In this document: piece by piece, positions 13,994 to 26,819 of the stretch
Layout: every line of letters begins with the position of its first letter
How positions within the stretch are numbered: position 1 is the first letter of the stretch
From: Anisakis pegreffii
Lineage: Eukaryota > Nematoda > Chromadorea > Rhabditida > Anisakidae
DNA: 64,000 nucleotides
NCBI GenBank assembly: GCA_035041965.1
Contig: JAPYMA010003053.1
Location: 186,001-250,000 of the forward strand
Direction of reading: 5' to 3'
Program-made: the position numbers and the translations under genes
The notes under the pieces: model-generated
What the model was told of the DNA's origin: nothing
Database searches by the model: none
Seen by the model: the letters and a program-made list of their open reading frames with translations, nothing else

Positions 13994-16900
13994 CTCCGAT
14001 CCCCTCCTCTTCAGGCACAAAATCAGTCTCGCTGACCAACTGAATAATGCTCCTGACTTTAACTGATCGCTATCACTATTCTCAATACCGTTTAACATAT
14101 CATGCAATCAACAAGCTCAACTTTATACTTTATACTTATGTACATTTTGTATTTGTGCTGTGCTCCTTTTTTTCTAAAATTTTCAGTTCCTCAATTTCAT
14201 CCCTCGAAAAGCCGAAAGATAAATTGGCATGAATGATAAATGCGTCTAACTGTGAGATCAGTAACCAACACTGTACCAAAGTGCGGTCAAATGTGGTATA
14301 AAATAAACCACTGGACAATGCGACACGCATCAACGAATAACACATCAACGAATTTTATCTTTGTGCAATTGTGATGGTGACATTCAATAATATAAACAAA
14401 CTCATTTCAATAGCAATAAGAATATCTTCGAAAATCATTACTTCTTTTCGATAACATTAACTATTACTGAAATTATCGTGGAAACTTTTCTTACAATGAT
14501 AAATTTATGAGTAATAATAATAATAATAATAATAATAAAAATAATAATAATAAAATGATAATAATAATAATAATAAAATGATAATAAAATAATAATAATG
14601 ATAATAAAAACAATGAGAAGATATTATGGAACAAGAAAAATTTATTATTCATTTGACAGGTTATCATCGGCTGATAAAATTTCAATTTCGCGTTCGATCA
14701 CCAGTAGAAGGTTAGATGAGGACGGAAGATGGATGAGACGAGAAGAATCTGAGGGAGGATTGCGATTCCGAGAGAAGGATTATCAGAGACATACGACACG
14801 ACGCTTTCGTCAAAGAATTAAATCACAGAGAGCTGCAATCGATCGAGATTTACAGATTTGAGAGCGTTCGATTCACTGTACGAACGGTATTTAACAATCG
14901 GATGCGTGTAGTCAGTAATTCAGATTAGCAATCACTCGAATATGACAAATGAACACGTTAACAGCACTCCAGCAACATCAATAAGTACATTTCAGCATTT
15001 TTTACGAACAAGTGCTAAACGAGTGAGTATTCTAACGGCACAATATCGCGATAAATGCGCACCACCACAACAAATAATCGTCGCTGAACTACAATATGCC
15101 CAACTCAATCAACGAGTGATCAATGCAATCTCGTCATTCAAAAATCTACAACTCATCAACAATTCATCCGTTCGTCACAGCAATTACAATGCTATACAAA
15201 AACTACTCATTACAACACTAATCGTAATAACCACAATAATAATAAAATCATAATCAAACTGAAAATGACCACAATAATATTAAACATGATAAACTCAATC
15301 AATCACGTTTAAAACAATAACAACAACAACAACACGTTCGTTCGATAACGCAAGCAGCAGTTATATAATCTATATGTATAAATCTATTGTAAATATATAT
15401 AAATATTTATATATGACCCAATTTTCCGATGACAGACCGAAACAATACCTCGCACACAGTTAATGATCATCAATCGCAAAACTGAGTTCTGTGCTGAGTA
15501 TTCAATCGGTCATCATCACGACCGCATATACATATACAACAGTTCTTCCATGCAAATAATATATTTAAAAATCTGATAACTCAATAAGAAATATATCTGC
15601 AATCAACACATATCGTCTCGTACATAACAGCTGTCTGTGTTAAAACTCGTTAGCCTCACCTTACCCATCTCTCGGAACCAATCTCCCCTTCACAACTCAA
15701 CTGCTCACATCTAACTTTGATACTGTCACATTAATTCTCAACATATCCACGAGATAACCTTCCAAAGTTAATTCATTTTGAAACAATTTAAAAACAACTT
15801 CATTAAAACATATTAAGACAAGCAAAACGATTTAAATCAACTAAATTTCCTCATTCCACTCCAAAAACCACTCACACAAAAATCAAACGACGCTCTCGTC
15901 CAATGCACCAATATCTTATCCAACAAACTAGAGATCAGCAGTGATCTCTGTTGCAAACATCTAATCTATCTATCTCAAATTTGCTGACCTTAATCGATAA
16001 ATCAATCAATCCATATATGCATATTATGTTTATCAACTTTAGAATATGAATATGCTTTTTGAAAACATTAAAAACAAAAACTTAACCATAATAATAATAA
16101 TATAATAACAGTTACTATTATCACTACCATTACTATAACAGCAACAATAATAATAACAATAATAGTAAATTATAACAGAAAAAATTCTCTTCAAGAAATC
16201 TATGAAATCAAAAAACAAAAAAACAAGTTCTCAGATGAACACTGTTTTCCTACGACTCAACTATCGTTTCAATCAAGAGCACAATTACAAAACCCCATAA
16301 AACCAAAGTGGGATCGATGAATGGATCACCTCAGACCAAACAGAACTGAGCGCAAACGAATAAATTAGCCTCAACTATCTCTAGATTTGCACCTCTCAAG
16401 CTTTCCATTCGACCAAAATCCGCCCTGTTCATTAATCCAGAATTAAGAATACTTATAATATGTATGTGTATGTATAATATATGTGTACTTACACGTCTAT
16501 ATATAATATAAGTATAATATTTGTATCGAATATAAATGAAAAAGTTCTAGAAACAGTACGTAATCACTTCAGTTTTCATTTTCTAATCTTCATCTCAACT
16601 ACAACGATTTTAAAGTCGGTCTTGATCTTTATCACGAATAAATGTATCTATGATAGACCCTCACCAAGAGTTAAGCTGATGTGAGAGTAGAGACTGATGC
16701 TTACTCAATTCGTTTCCGAACAATATCGCAAAGTGATTAATAATGACGATGACACAATTTGTGCCATGTAAGAGGACATCATTTCCACTATTAATTCACT
16801 AATTTAGTTTTGTTTCGTTCGACTGGTTTAAAAAAAGGACCAATATAAAATAATGTCAATAATAATAATAATAATCAATGATAATAAATAATAACAGTAA

Positions 16901-17740
16901 TAATAAATAATAATAATAACAATAATAATCAAAAAGATAATGATAAGAACAACAAATAATCATTATGGTAATGAAAACGGTATGTGTCTCCACCCTGAGG
17001 AAGGATCAGACTTGGGGATTAAATATTTTGAAAAACTTCAAAAAATTTTGCGAGAAAAGTTCAAATTTCACACGAAATGAAAACGTCCAAAACTGAAAAA
17101 CGTTTCATGCAAAAGTTTCAGTTGAAATATACGAAATTCTAAACTCAAACAAAAAGACAGCAATGAAATATATAACGATGGGAGGAGATCATTGAGCAAA
17201 CAACGGTTTTGAGACTGCAGAACAAACTCTTTTCAAAAAAAAATAAAAATCGAGCGAGAAAAGAAGATAGAGAGGAGGATGAAATGAAATAAATTCGATC
17301 TGGAATAGTAGTTCTGAATAACTATAACAAAAACAAAAACGACAATAACAACCATAATAACAACTAGATATAATAATAACGACAGCTTTAATATAGTAGT
17401 AGTCTCTTACTACTCAAAAAGAACTTACTTATAGCAATATCGGTTGAAGCGTAGCAAGTGAACATAAGATAACACTCGTCAATAAAAAAACAAACAAACA
17501 AACGAATAATCACAAGTCAAATGAACAAAACAATAGAAAGAACACTCAAGGTGGGACCAATGCTGAGGATTTTGCTGTGATCGACCGACAGACAGACTCT
17601 TATTCAACTGATTATTATTCAATTGATCATTATTTAAATCGAACTGGTACTGTATGAGTTGAGCGTTAACATGATAGTTTTCTTTGAACATGGCAGAGAG
17701 GGAGCAACGCTTTTGCATCATCAATCAGCACTCTAACCAA
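13994..17740. other. AT-rich intergenic region with triplet microsatellites
   Basis: This lies between the CHTF18 start and the G3BP stop, both on the minus strand. AAT-type tracts occur at about 14512-14605, 16086-16165 and 16857-16930. A plus-strand frame at 14942-15253 (103 aa, true ATG) and one at about 14600-14861 have no recognisable domain; the second begins inside the microsatellite. The part nearest 17741 is probably the G3BP 3' untranslated region. Nothing else is supported. Confidence 0.5.
14511..14605. repeat. (AAT)n microsatellite
   Basis: A long imperfect AAT/ATA tract interrupted by single AAAATG units. On the minus strand it reads as a run of Ile and Leu codons, which is an artefact, not a protein. 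Confidence 0.9.
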
Positions 17741-20700
17741 CTAGGGGTGTTGTGCGCTTGTGATCGTTCCCGCGCTCCGATAGTCCGACGTTCCGTATCC
17801 GGCCGAGCGTGGATGAACACCAGCACCACTCATGCCCCTGCCTCCTCCACGACCACCACCCATCGTACCACCTCGCATTCCATAGCCTGCTCCTCGCATC
17901 CCTTCAAATTTCAATCACTCATTCAATTTCCATTATAAACCTATCATGCTCTTCACTTATACAATACGACACAGACCAGACCACCATCAACTAACTTTAT
18001 GTCGTTGTAAAAAACCAAGCACTGCACTGATGCGAGAAGCATTCGTGCTGATTCGAAATCAAACAATCAAGAAATTACAACCAATCACTTAGTACCAACC
18101 CTGCATCGGAGGTCCACGGTATGGCATTCCTCTGGGACCACCCTGGCCAGTTCCACTGCTCTGTGCTCCCTTTTGCTCAGATAGAGTTGCTTCACCATCA
18201 AATCCGAATGAATCGATTCTCAACGATAGGAAATTCATTCCACGATCCTTAAAATCAAAACACACATATACGATTGCATAATTCTCCTACGCTATCTACA
18301 TCTCCCTCAAACGCAAACAGATTCACTGATAAGAGTCATTCAAGATATACCTTTCTGCACGCAGCAAACGCGTTCTTCGCACCCTCAACCGTTTTCATCA
18401 CAACGAACGCATAAACGTTTCGTTGTGCTTCCGGTCCATCCAGAACACGTCTTGGTACGTTCACTGTTGCCACCGGACCGAATTCTGAAGTTATCTCATC
18501 TTACAACTCACTACTGTCACTTAACAATAAGTAAGTAAATAAGCGAAACAACACAACATCCAAACAAACTGATCATTAAACTGCAATCTAAACTCACTCT
18601 CAAACGCCATTCTAATCTCACGTTCCACCACTGCCGGTCCGTCCGGAATGATATTCCTCGAGATACCGCCAATGTACAAACGACACGCATCCTCACTAGC
18701 ACCGAAACGATTACCCGTATGCGCCACTGCTGCTGTCGTTGCACTCGTGTTACTGCCACCACCATACACCTCTGATTCTTCAACGGACCAAGCAAATTCA
18801 ACTTCAAATACTTCAACAGTTGGTCAAAATCAATCTGGATCGAAACTAGAAAACACACCATTCGATTGTTGGATATTTTGTGATGGTTGTTGTTGTTGTA
18901 TAACGGAATTATTCGAAGTGGTCTGAGGCTGCTGCGTCTGGGATGCAGTAGCAGCAGCTATATTAGACGATTGCCTTTGCGGTTGATTGCTGCTTGATGA
19001 TGACGACGACCTGCCTCCGACCAGTTTAGCCCATGTCTTTGGTCCTGTATCCACAGCGCTCGTTACGACCGTGCGCTGTGCTTGTTGCTCTTGAGCCTGA
19101 CATCAATCAAGTGGTTAGTCATCACCTCTGAGAATACCACTCCTAACTAGCGCTACACTGCATTACATCATTATTTTTTTGGTAATGGCAAAACCGTTTT
19201 CAGGCAAAATCATCATGATTTCGTTTCACTATCTGTTGTCGACTTCACCAGGAATACTTTGATTCACTTTCAGAGTCGTTCACACAAATCCTACTTGCCA
19301 TCATCACCACATCGAAAAAAATGCGCATACTTGATCACCATTCTCGCGTTACAATTTCAACATTTCATCATTCAATCGCCCAACAACAGCAATCATAAAG
19401 TCAGCACGAAATTCACCACTTAACTCCACCAACTAACAATACTACCTGCTCATTGGGTTGTGCTGCAACAACATTCACATTCGCATTCGTTGTGCTCGTC
19501 ATATTATCATTAGCGCTATCACCATGCGTCGTTGTATTCACCTCATTTTCAAAACCTCGTTGCGTTTGTTCGTCGTGTTGCTGTTTGTCAGACGATATCT
19601 CATGCTGTGCTTCTTGCAGTTTCTCATTCTGTTCATTCAACTCACCTCCGCCACCCATTTCTTTTTTATCGTCTCTTTCCACAGCATTTTCTTGTGCTGA
19701 TGCCGTTGACATGGTTGACGACTCTGCAAATTCAACACTTTTTTGAGAATGAATGGATCGATAGAAGATCGATTCTTTAGTCACACACAGACGAGATCAG
19801 TCTTTTTTGAAAAAAAAAATGAAGGCACACTGAACACATTCGATATCCGAAAACTGAACACTGAACATACGATGGAGAGATCCATCTGCAGGCACTTGTT
19901 GATGCCCATTTACAGTCGGTTGCACTCCACCATTCGTCAAACCACTGTTACCACGTTCGTCCACTTCATTTTGCACACTTTCACTTACATCTTCAAAATG
20001 AATTTTATTTCGATGCATTCTGCATACTCTGCGTTTATCATCATCAAAAACTGTCATTCACTGTTCTAGAAGCACAAAATAGTATTGCTCCAATTCACTT
20101 CGCACAATTTATCCCTCACACAACTCAAACTACAATACAATCAATCTCGATAAGAACGTAACCCAGTAAGGATTACTTATGTTTTTGCATGCACGCTCAC
20201 AACCACTTCTGAATCCACAACCTCGAAACACCTACTTTGTTGTTGCTGCTGTGTGTTCGTCGGTACAAGATCAACGAAAGCTCGATCCAACCACTGAAAC
20301 ACGTCGTTGTGCACGTAGTATTTCTTTGGAGTTTGTGGACAAAGAATGAACGTTTGAAGGAAACGTCTTCCCGGCTGATCGTTCATCGACAGTTCACCAC
20401 AAACCTTCAAAGGTACCAACAATTATTTCAACGCCACTCTCATCTTTATTCACTTCATGTTCGCACATTCAATCATGTCGGTACACCACTCCATTTCGAC
20501 CAAAACTGTCCTTCCCGTTCACCGACGAAAGTTTCGCTCGAAACCCACTGGCATACCAATATCATTGATGTTCTGAACCCGAGCCAGGCTATCATTTGGC
20601 TTGTATCCATTGTTTAGTTCAAATTCATTTCATGCTCATAATTTTAAACCTGTATCCCCCCTTCCTCCATGTCATAATCAGTCGACCGTAAAAGTGTCAA

Positions 20701-21529
20701 TCAAAATAACCAACCGTACAAGTTCATAAAGTCTATACTATAAAATCCGCACGCAATATGCACTGCTTGCTGTGTTATTAATGTATATTGATTGATTACC
20801 ACGTGCCATTCACAATGCACACACACACACACATACAAACACACAAAAAAACAACTATTCCATCGTTTTAAAAATAAGCCATCCAAAATTAGAATGAAAT
20901 TAAAATAAACGGTTTCTCGCATGAACAAACCTGAACAACTAGACAATTGTTGATGGTGGCTGTACCGCAAACCGTGTAGATACGTGCTTTACAATCGACA
21001 AATTCAAGACGTTCGATTGCCTCACGAATTTTCTGAAGTTAGGGCAACAGCGTATGAGAATGACCAAATTTTTGAAACAAACTCATGTAAATTTCAAAAC
21101 AAAAAACATCAACAATCAACCTGCTGTCCTTGTACCGGCTGATCGATGTCATGTACAAAATAGGATTCATGACTGTAGAAACGGAACACATCTTGTGGCC
21201 GCTCTGATAGCATCGTATAGTACTGACGAACAAATTCACGTCCAATTTCTGAAAAAAATTATATAATTTAAAATTTCAAGTTTACTCATCAGACAGACAT
21301 CGGAGAACCTATCATGCCACAATGTGCTGATTCACTTTATTTTCTTCGAAGTCACACAGTCATTTTAAAATATGAAGTGATTTTGTGAACAAACAGAATT
21401 TGAGGAATCTGATAAAAATATTGGGAAGCTGAATAAGTTGTGCAATATGCCTTTCGGAGAGGGTTGTGTCTGTTTCTGCTGCAACTCACTACGTCCGTTG
21501 ACCAGTTCGTTAACTCCCTCCATCTTCAT
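17741..21529 (-). CDS. gtbp-1: G3BP-family RNA-binding protein (NTF2 domain, RRM, RGG tail)
   Basis: G3BP proteins nucleate stress granules and bind RNA. Predicted exons 5' to 3': 21490-21529 (ATG at 21529), 21121-21248, 20931-21032, about 20195-20404, about 19873-20030, 19446-19723, 18859-19096, 18598-18771, 18351-18484, 18100-18247, 17741-17901. The NTF2-like domain is clear: GREFVRQYYTMLSERP, FYSHESYFVHD, then TVCGTATINNCLVVQ and FLQTFILCPQTPKKYYVHND. A long Gln/Ser/Asn-rich middle follows. The RRM has RNP2 LYIGGISRNI and, across an intron, the RNP1-like stretch VYAFVVMKTVEGAKNAFAA. The C-terminus is Gly/Arg-rich (MRGGTMGGGRGGGRGM). The join between the fourth and fifth exons is not resolved, and one donor (GTTGGT) is atypical. 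Nematodes usually have one G3BP gene, named gtbp-1 in C. elegans. Confidence 0.92.
20815..20852. repeat. (CA)n microsatellite
   Basis: A short CA dinucleotide run with single-base interruptions inside a G3BP intron. Confidence 0.85.
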
Positions 21530-23380
21530 GTTTTGCGCGCGATCACGCGATTCCTTCAACAAAACTAATTCATTTACGATCAGCAATCAGTAGAGCTTAC
21601 GCTTCATCAAGAAGCACGTAACCACTGTAATACGTAACTAAAACACTGAATGACAACGGTTTACGACAACAACAAATAATGATACGAGCACTGAGAAAAC
21701 GTGTGAGCATTAATGTACGAAGACTTCTGCTTTATGCATATATTTCATAAAGCTAATTATAATCTCATCTCATCTTCTTTTCAATCAATTGATCATCTTC
21801 CTTCACCAAACAAATCCCAGCAATTTGCTCAACACACATGCACAAATTATACACCACCATGCTAACCACCAAAACCATACACGATTCAAGATGAACATCA
21901 AATACAAATGACTGTCGATTGAAATGTTGCATTTAATTCAAAGCGTTGTACAGTATATGCTAATTAATTCTATGGCCATATTTTCATTTTCACAGCAGCA
22001 ATAACAGAAAAAAACATGCGACAACACACAATCATCCAAGTTAAGATTTCACGTCTCTCATTGCTGGCTGAATTTCTTTAATTTTCATCTATCAGCTATC
22101 AGACGAATGAACATCGTTGTAAACTACAGCTGGACAAGAATTCTTAGTGATCATCGTAAACATCTAACCCAAACACACGCACACACTACTAATCCAGTTC
22201 ATAGTATCTTAATTGCTCACAATCAGAAACCATTCATCAGAAATTACAAAACCAGCTGCTAGACTAACCAGCCGATTTCAACGCAGCAAAACGCAAAAAA
22301 ACGGAAATGAAACAACTTCACTCTAGCGCATCACCTCAACAATATCCACCTCACAAGATTATCTGATTGTAACGTATACATATGATTGTAAAAATGATAA
22401 AAATCATAAAGTGCAAAGCGTTAAAAATTACAATTACAATAAACAACAACACTAAAATGCGCGTGACATAAATGCCAATCTCATATAAACCTCTTGTATA
22501 TACTTCAAGAAATAAATACATCCGTATATATACTTGTATAAATAAATACAGAACATACATTCAACAAGCAGCATCACCACAAATGATTTATAACACATTA
22601 TTTCTAGGCACATAAACTAAATACATAGGTGATATACACTTACGTACCACACATACACACACATAAAATACTGTGTTCTCTTTACAATCCATACACACCA
22701 CGACGTATACAACAATCTCACTTAAATTTCTTTTTTCATTACGTTATTCACTGTGAATGAACTTTCAAAAGATGAAAACTGCGCGAAACAAACTTCATTC
22801 ACACACTTCAACTCTATGAGTCGCACTTTTAGTTTGAAATGTTCTAAAGCACAATACCATTGCCACTAATAGAGAACTTAAATTTTGCTGATGGCTTAAC
22901 AACATTTTAAACTTGATACAGGAAGTAAGAAATTTTTGGAGCTGGTCAATTATTGCACATAATATATCTACGTCTGGGTGGTTGTTCAAAATGCATTCTA
23001 ATTGCATGTGCACGACTTTTTTCAATAATATGCTTTTAAAAGAAAAGTTTGAGGATATAAAATTTTATAAGTTTTTCAATGAAAATATGTGGAATTTTGG
23101 TAAGGAACCTAGGCGAACAGCTTGAGGTTCACGAGCTGGATAAGGGTGAACCATGAAATCGACATCGAATTGATCTGAAGTGATAGGATGAACGAACCTG
23201 ATTGTGAGAATAAAGTCTATATGTGTACCGAACGAATTTAATCAGTGAGGATGATGGCAATAACCTATTCAGGATCCGCCGATTTCGAGAAGCTGACGAA
23301 TTTACGATTAACCACTTCAAAATGTATTCATTGGAAGAATGAAAAGAAATCCGAATGAGAAGAGGGAAGTGACACGAAGA
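21530..23380. other. Region upstream of G3BP, no gene recognised
   Basis: AT-rich sequence with scattered short open frames that share no family signature. The part nearest 21530 should hold the G3BP promoter and 5' leader. Small clusters of CACA and ATATAC dinucleotides occur at 22480-22680. Confidence 0.45.
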
Positions 23381-23387
23381 AAAAACA

Positions 23388-23457
23388 CTTGGCCCTCTGA
23401 AGGGACCGAACCATGGCCTTCTCGCACGACGGCCAGACACAACACCACTGCGCCGAA
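23388..23457 (-). repeat. tRNA-like Pol III box pair, possible tRNA-derived SINE head
   Basis: On the minus strand the sequence contains GGCGCAGTGG (A-box-like, with a possible GCGC/GTGT D-stem) and, about 36 bases on, GGTTCGGTCCC (a near-consensus B box). The spacing is tRNA-like, but an anticodon stem with a 7-base loop and an acceptor stem cannot be formed convincingly. A degenerate tRNA or the head of a tRNA-derived SINE fits better than a functional tRNA gene. Confidence 0.45.
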
Positions 23458-23649
23458 TGAACACATTATTTATTAGTCAGAATTTCTTCTACATAAATGT
23501 TAGGTTAGAAAAAACTGACAACCTTTCCCTCGCTCCTTGTTCCATTTTTCATAAGCACGTAAAACGTGCTTATTTTGCTTGGAAAAAAGATATTTTGATT
23601 AAAACTTTTTACCTAACCTATTTCCCACCTCATTAACCACCCTCTCAAC

Positions 23650-23932
23650 CCAGTAATCACTCGTTATACAGCACCCCGCCCTGAAATCCACAGATTTTAT
23701 CCAATTCAAGCCAAACTCCGCCATTTCCCTCCCCGAGTTGAACGACTTCAAATGAGTTCAATTCCGCCCTTTCGCGAGAGCTCTGGTAATCAACATTACC
23801 AAGGAATGACTCTTCACATCCAAGCCACTCCCGCGAATCCCAATGGATTAGGTCATGGGCAATGGACTGAACTGAAAGGTCGGAAAGTTGACCATAGAAA
23901 ACGGCCATCAAGACCGAACCGCCCTTATGACT
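23650..23932. repeat. Left arm of a diverged long inverted repeat
   Basis: Read in reverse complement, this arm begins AAGGGCGGTTCG and shares blocks such as TTTCAGTTCAGTC, ATTGCCCATGA and GGATAAAATCT with 26820-27062 read forward. By eye the arms are perhaps 60-65% identical. The arrangement is that of terminal inverted repeats about 2.9 kb apart and could be an old transposon or two related copies in opposite orientation. Confidence 0.55.
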
Positions 23933-23959
23933 AAGCCACTTCTTATCCTTATCTTAATT

Positions 23960-24072
23960 TCGCCTTTATGCTGGGGAATCCTCAGTATAGACATCTTCCA
24001 CTTTTTGCTGGGGAATCCTCAGTATAGACATCTTCCACTTTTTGCTAGGGAATCCCCAGCATTAAGGCGAAA
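23960..24072. repeat. 37-bp tandem repeat inside a hairpin
   Basis: Units beginning GCTGGGGAAT start at 23970, 24007 and 24044 (period 37, the third partial). The block is framed by an inverted repeat: CGCCTTTATGCTGGGGAAT on the left and its near complement ending CAGCATTAAGGCG on the right. It resembles a small foldback element that expanded internally. Confidence 0.8.
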
Positions 24073-24393
24073 ACCTCTGACTGCTTTTGGCAATCTGTTA
24101 TCGCATACATAACGCCGTTTGACTAGTTCCGCCTCATTTGCATATTAACAACTTCCTTTGATACTGTATGTTCTCATTGGTTTGACGTATCTGTTCGAAT
24201 TTTCGCAAGTTTTTTGAAATTATTAATGAAATATTGTTTCTTGACTTCCTTAGTGGAAGATGTCCATTTCATTTATTTATTTTTTAAATTCCTTGTTAGC
24301 TGCCATTTTTTAAACCATACATTCAGCAATATTTTTTGACATCAATAAAAATAACATTGCACGGACACAGAAGTGGTGAAGCAGTGGTGACTA

Positions 24394-24507
24394 ACGTGTT
24401 GCGGGGATTCGGTAATTTCCGGGACCTCATCCCGGACTTTTTTCGAGTCGACTGCGAAATTTGATCTCCCACTTTCCTTGTCCCCTCCTGTTTCCCCCCG
24501 CAACACA
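24394..24507. mobile_element. Short MITE with GTGTTGCGGGG inverted ends
   Basis: The ends ACGTGTTGCGGGG and CCCCGCAACACA are inverted repeats with one mismatch. CTA flanks both sides, a possible 3-bp (or TA) target duplication. At about 114 bp it has no coding capacity. Tc1/mariner or Harbinger-type origin is possible but not proven. Confidence 0.6.
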
Positions 24508-24659
24508 CTAGTGATAACAATTACAATAGGTGTAATCACATAAGACTGATGACATAAATTAATTACAGCTGCATTATATCAATACAATAAATAATATTTC
24601 GCTTGAGACTAATAACAAATATTATAAATAAATCATCATACAAGTTTGATATTAATATC

Positions 24660-24880
24660 ATGTTTTAGTTTTTTAATTTTTTATTCTTTCTTTTCATTTT
24701 ATTTTTTTATTTTTTATTTTTTATTTTATTTCTTTATTTATTATTTTATTTTATTTTTTTAATTATTTTTTATTTATTATTTTATTTTATTTTTTTATTT
24801 TTCATTTATTTTTTATTTTATTTTTTATTTTATCTTTTGTTTTATAATTTTTTATTTTTTAATTTTTTTCTATTTGTCAG
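24660..24880. repeat. T-rich low-complexity tract
   Basis: About 220 bases built almost only from TTTTA and TTTAT variants. No coding potential. Confidence 0.9.
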
Positions 24881-26136
24881 ATTTTTTCCCATATTTTTTT
24901 GTTGTTGATTTTGTCGTTCGTATTCTCCTTCTGTTTTTGAATCGTTTTCGCGTTTGATGTGATCCCTTGTGAGGGTTGTTGAATGTCGCTGTTGTTAGGC
25001 TGTTACTAACACTGACTTCAACTGGATGAATGCTTAGCATTTAACAGATTCATAGAGTAATTCCATAATCATAGAATAGCATGCTACTGCTTCATTATAA
25101 CCCCATTTGAGGAGCTGGCATGCTTATCGCCCAATGACTCCTCTTCAAACACAGGGGTTCACTGGGGTGCCCAGAAATATTCACATTTATCAATTATTAG
25201 TTTCTGGGCAGTTATCGTCACTGATCAAACAATGAATTAAAAAATTTTCCCCGAGTGCTTCGCAATAGTTACGGCTGTGGTTTGGATGAATAGCCGTTAT
25301 ATTTGAACTGAATGAATATTTAAATATCTGATCATATTTGAATGAATATTACGATTCATCTTAAGCAGTCAGATTTCAATGAATATCAGCCATATTATGA
25401 TCCAAGTCGAGTGATAGTCAGCCTTGAATGGTAATAAGTGTTGAACAAGTCGATTATTGCCCTTCTTTGTCGATGCTGTCGTAATCTTTTGTGATCCTTG
25501 TGGCAAATGGTAATATATCCTCGCAAAATTTCATCAGGAAACAAATTAAATGAGAGACAAACTTTTGCTTATTACAATCATTACGATATTCTGTATTTTA
25601 CAATCACCAAATATGACACTTTTCAACAATTTAAAGAAATATAATGGGAGACAACATTTCACCGAAGGAAAGGTCCAGAAGAAGATGTACTAGGAAAAAA
25701 TAAAAATCCACACGGTCCGGTCCATAAGGACAATAAAAATCCATAAGGAACAGAAATATTATTATTCCCTACAATAACATGATCAAATACAATGTTTTTT
25801 TCATGTACACCTGAAAACTTTTCGAGGCAGTTTCGAAACATTCCCAACAACGCAAAATTACCACTAATTATCACATTGACATCAGGTGTACATGGAATTT
25901 GAAGTTAAACATAGAAAAAGAATAAGAATCATTATGAGGATTGTTTCAAAATGGCAGCTAACTTTGAATATGTTTATTATCTAATTGAAACCAAAAATAT
26001 ATCGTTCTCCAGTTTAATTTTGCAAATGACATTTTTGTATGCGATTCGGTGGATTTTTCTATTATTATGATGTTTATTTTGTTGTGTTCTTATTCTTATT
26101 TTTCTGCTGGTCTTATCATTTCCATTCCCATCGTAA

Positions 26137-26165
26137 AGGAATTGCAGTACATCCTTTCATACCCG
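26137..26165. repeat. Inverted repeat partner of 26789-26815
   Basis: The phrase ATTGCAGTACATCCTTTCAT occurs here, and its reverse complement occurs, almost unchanged, near 26790-26812, next to the right arm of the long inverted repeat. The pair brackets two nested small elements. Confidence 0.65.
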
Positions 26166-26167
26166 TC

Positions 26168-26442
26168 CAGTGGCGTACCCAGGGCTATTTCCAGAGGGAA
26201 GGGGGAGGGGGGAGGGGGACAAATTGGTTAGTTTCAAATAACAGCTGAATTTTGGGGTGTATTTTTCAACGTTTATTCCTTATCTTTTCTCTCTGCTACT
26301 TTCTTTTCTCCCCTTTTCCCATTTCATCCTTCCTCTACTCTTTCCCTTTCTTCTCCCCTCTCCTTTCTCCTTTCACAGCACCCTCTAGATGTGGAGGGGA
26401 TGGGATGAAGAGAGGCGCCCCCCCCCTTTGGGTACGCCACTG
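26168..26442. mobile_element. hAT-type MITE with CAGTGGCGTACCCAGG ends
   Basis: The left end CAGTGGCGTACCCAGG and the right end TTTGGGTACGCCACTG are inverted repeats of the form common to many animal hAT MITEs. The interior is purine/pyrimidine-skewed (runs of GGGGGAGG, then CT-rich) with no coding capacity. The 8-bp flanks match at only 5 positions, so the target duplication has decayed. Confidence 0.75.
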
Positions 26443-26657
26443 TATCGGACTCTCTTGGTCCTTTGTTTCCAACTGTCCAGAAATCTTTCTTGGATTCATC
26501 GATCGTTTGTTCATATTTACTGAATATCTATTAATCCAAATTTTCCATCCCTTTTCGTGTTCTTCATATTAATCTTCCAAGGTAGGAATCTGCTGCCCTA
26601 CCCGTGTTACAAATTCTCGTTTTCATGATTATCTGACTGTTCTTCTATCGTGAGGGG

Positions 26658-26775
26658 TTGTGAGGGCCTGCGTCTCGAAATTCCGAAATGAATTATTAAT
26701 TCTTTTCGTTTTCTCTCTGCTGACCAATTGGTCTTTTTTGCACATTTACTTCTATTAAGACGCAGACCCTCACAA
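26658..26775. mobile_element. Foldback element with 18-bp inverted ends
   Basis: TTGTGAGGGCCTGCGTCT at the left and AGACGCAGACCCTCACAA at the right are inverted repeats matching at 17 of 18 positions, separated by about 82 bases. No coding capacity. The superfamily is not recognised. Confidence 0.65.
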
Positions 26776-26819
26776 TTAAAAAGGTTCGGATATGAAAGGA
26801 TGTACTGCAATCTTTCTCA

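Noticed and set aside
14491..14685. Minus-strand frame rich in Leu and Ile
   Set aside because: It is a translation of the AAT microsatellite.
19453..19784. Plus-strand frames of 80-97 codons with Cys/Ser-rich sequence
   Set aside because: They are antisense to the low-complexity middle exon of G3BP, whose minus-strand reading fits the domain order.
25659..25874. Minus-strand 71-codon frame inside the repeat island, considered as the coding part of the long inverted-repeat element
   Set aside because: No transposase motif and too short; composition does not differ from the surrounding repeats.
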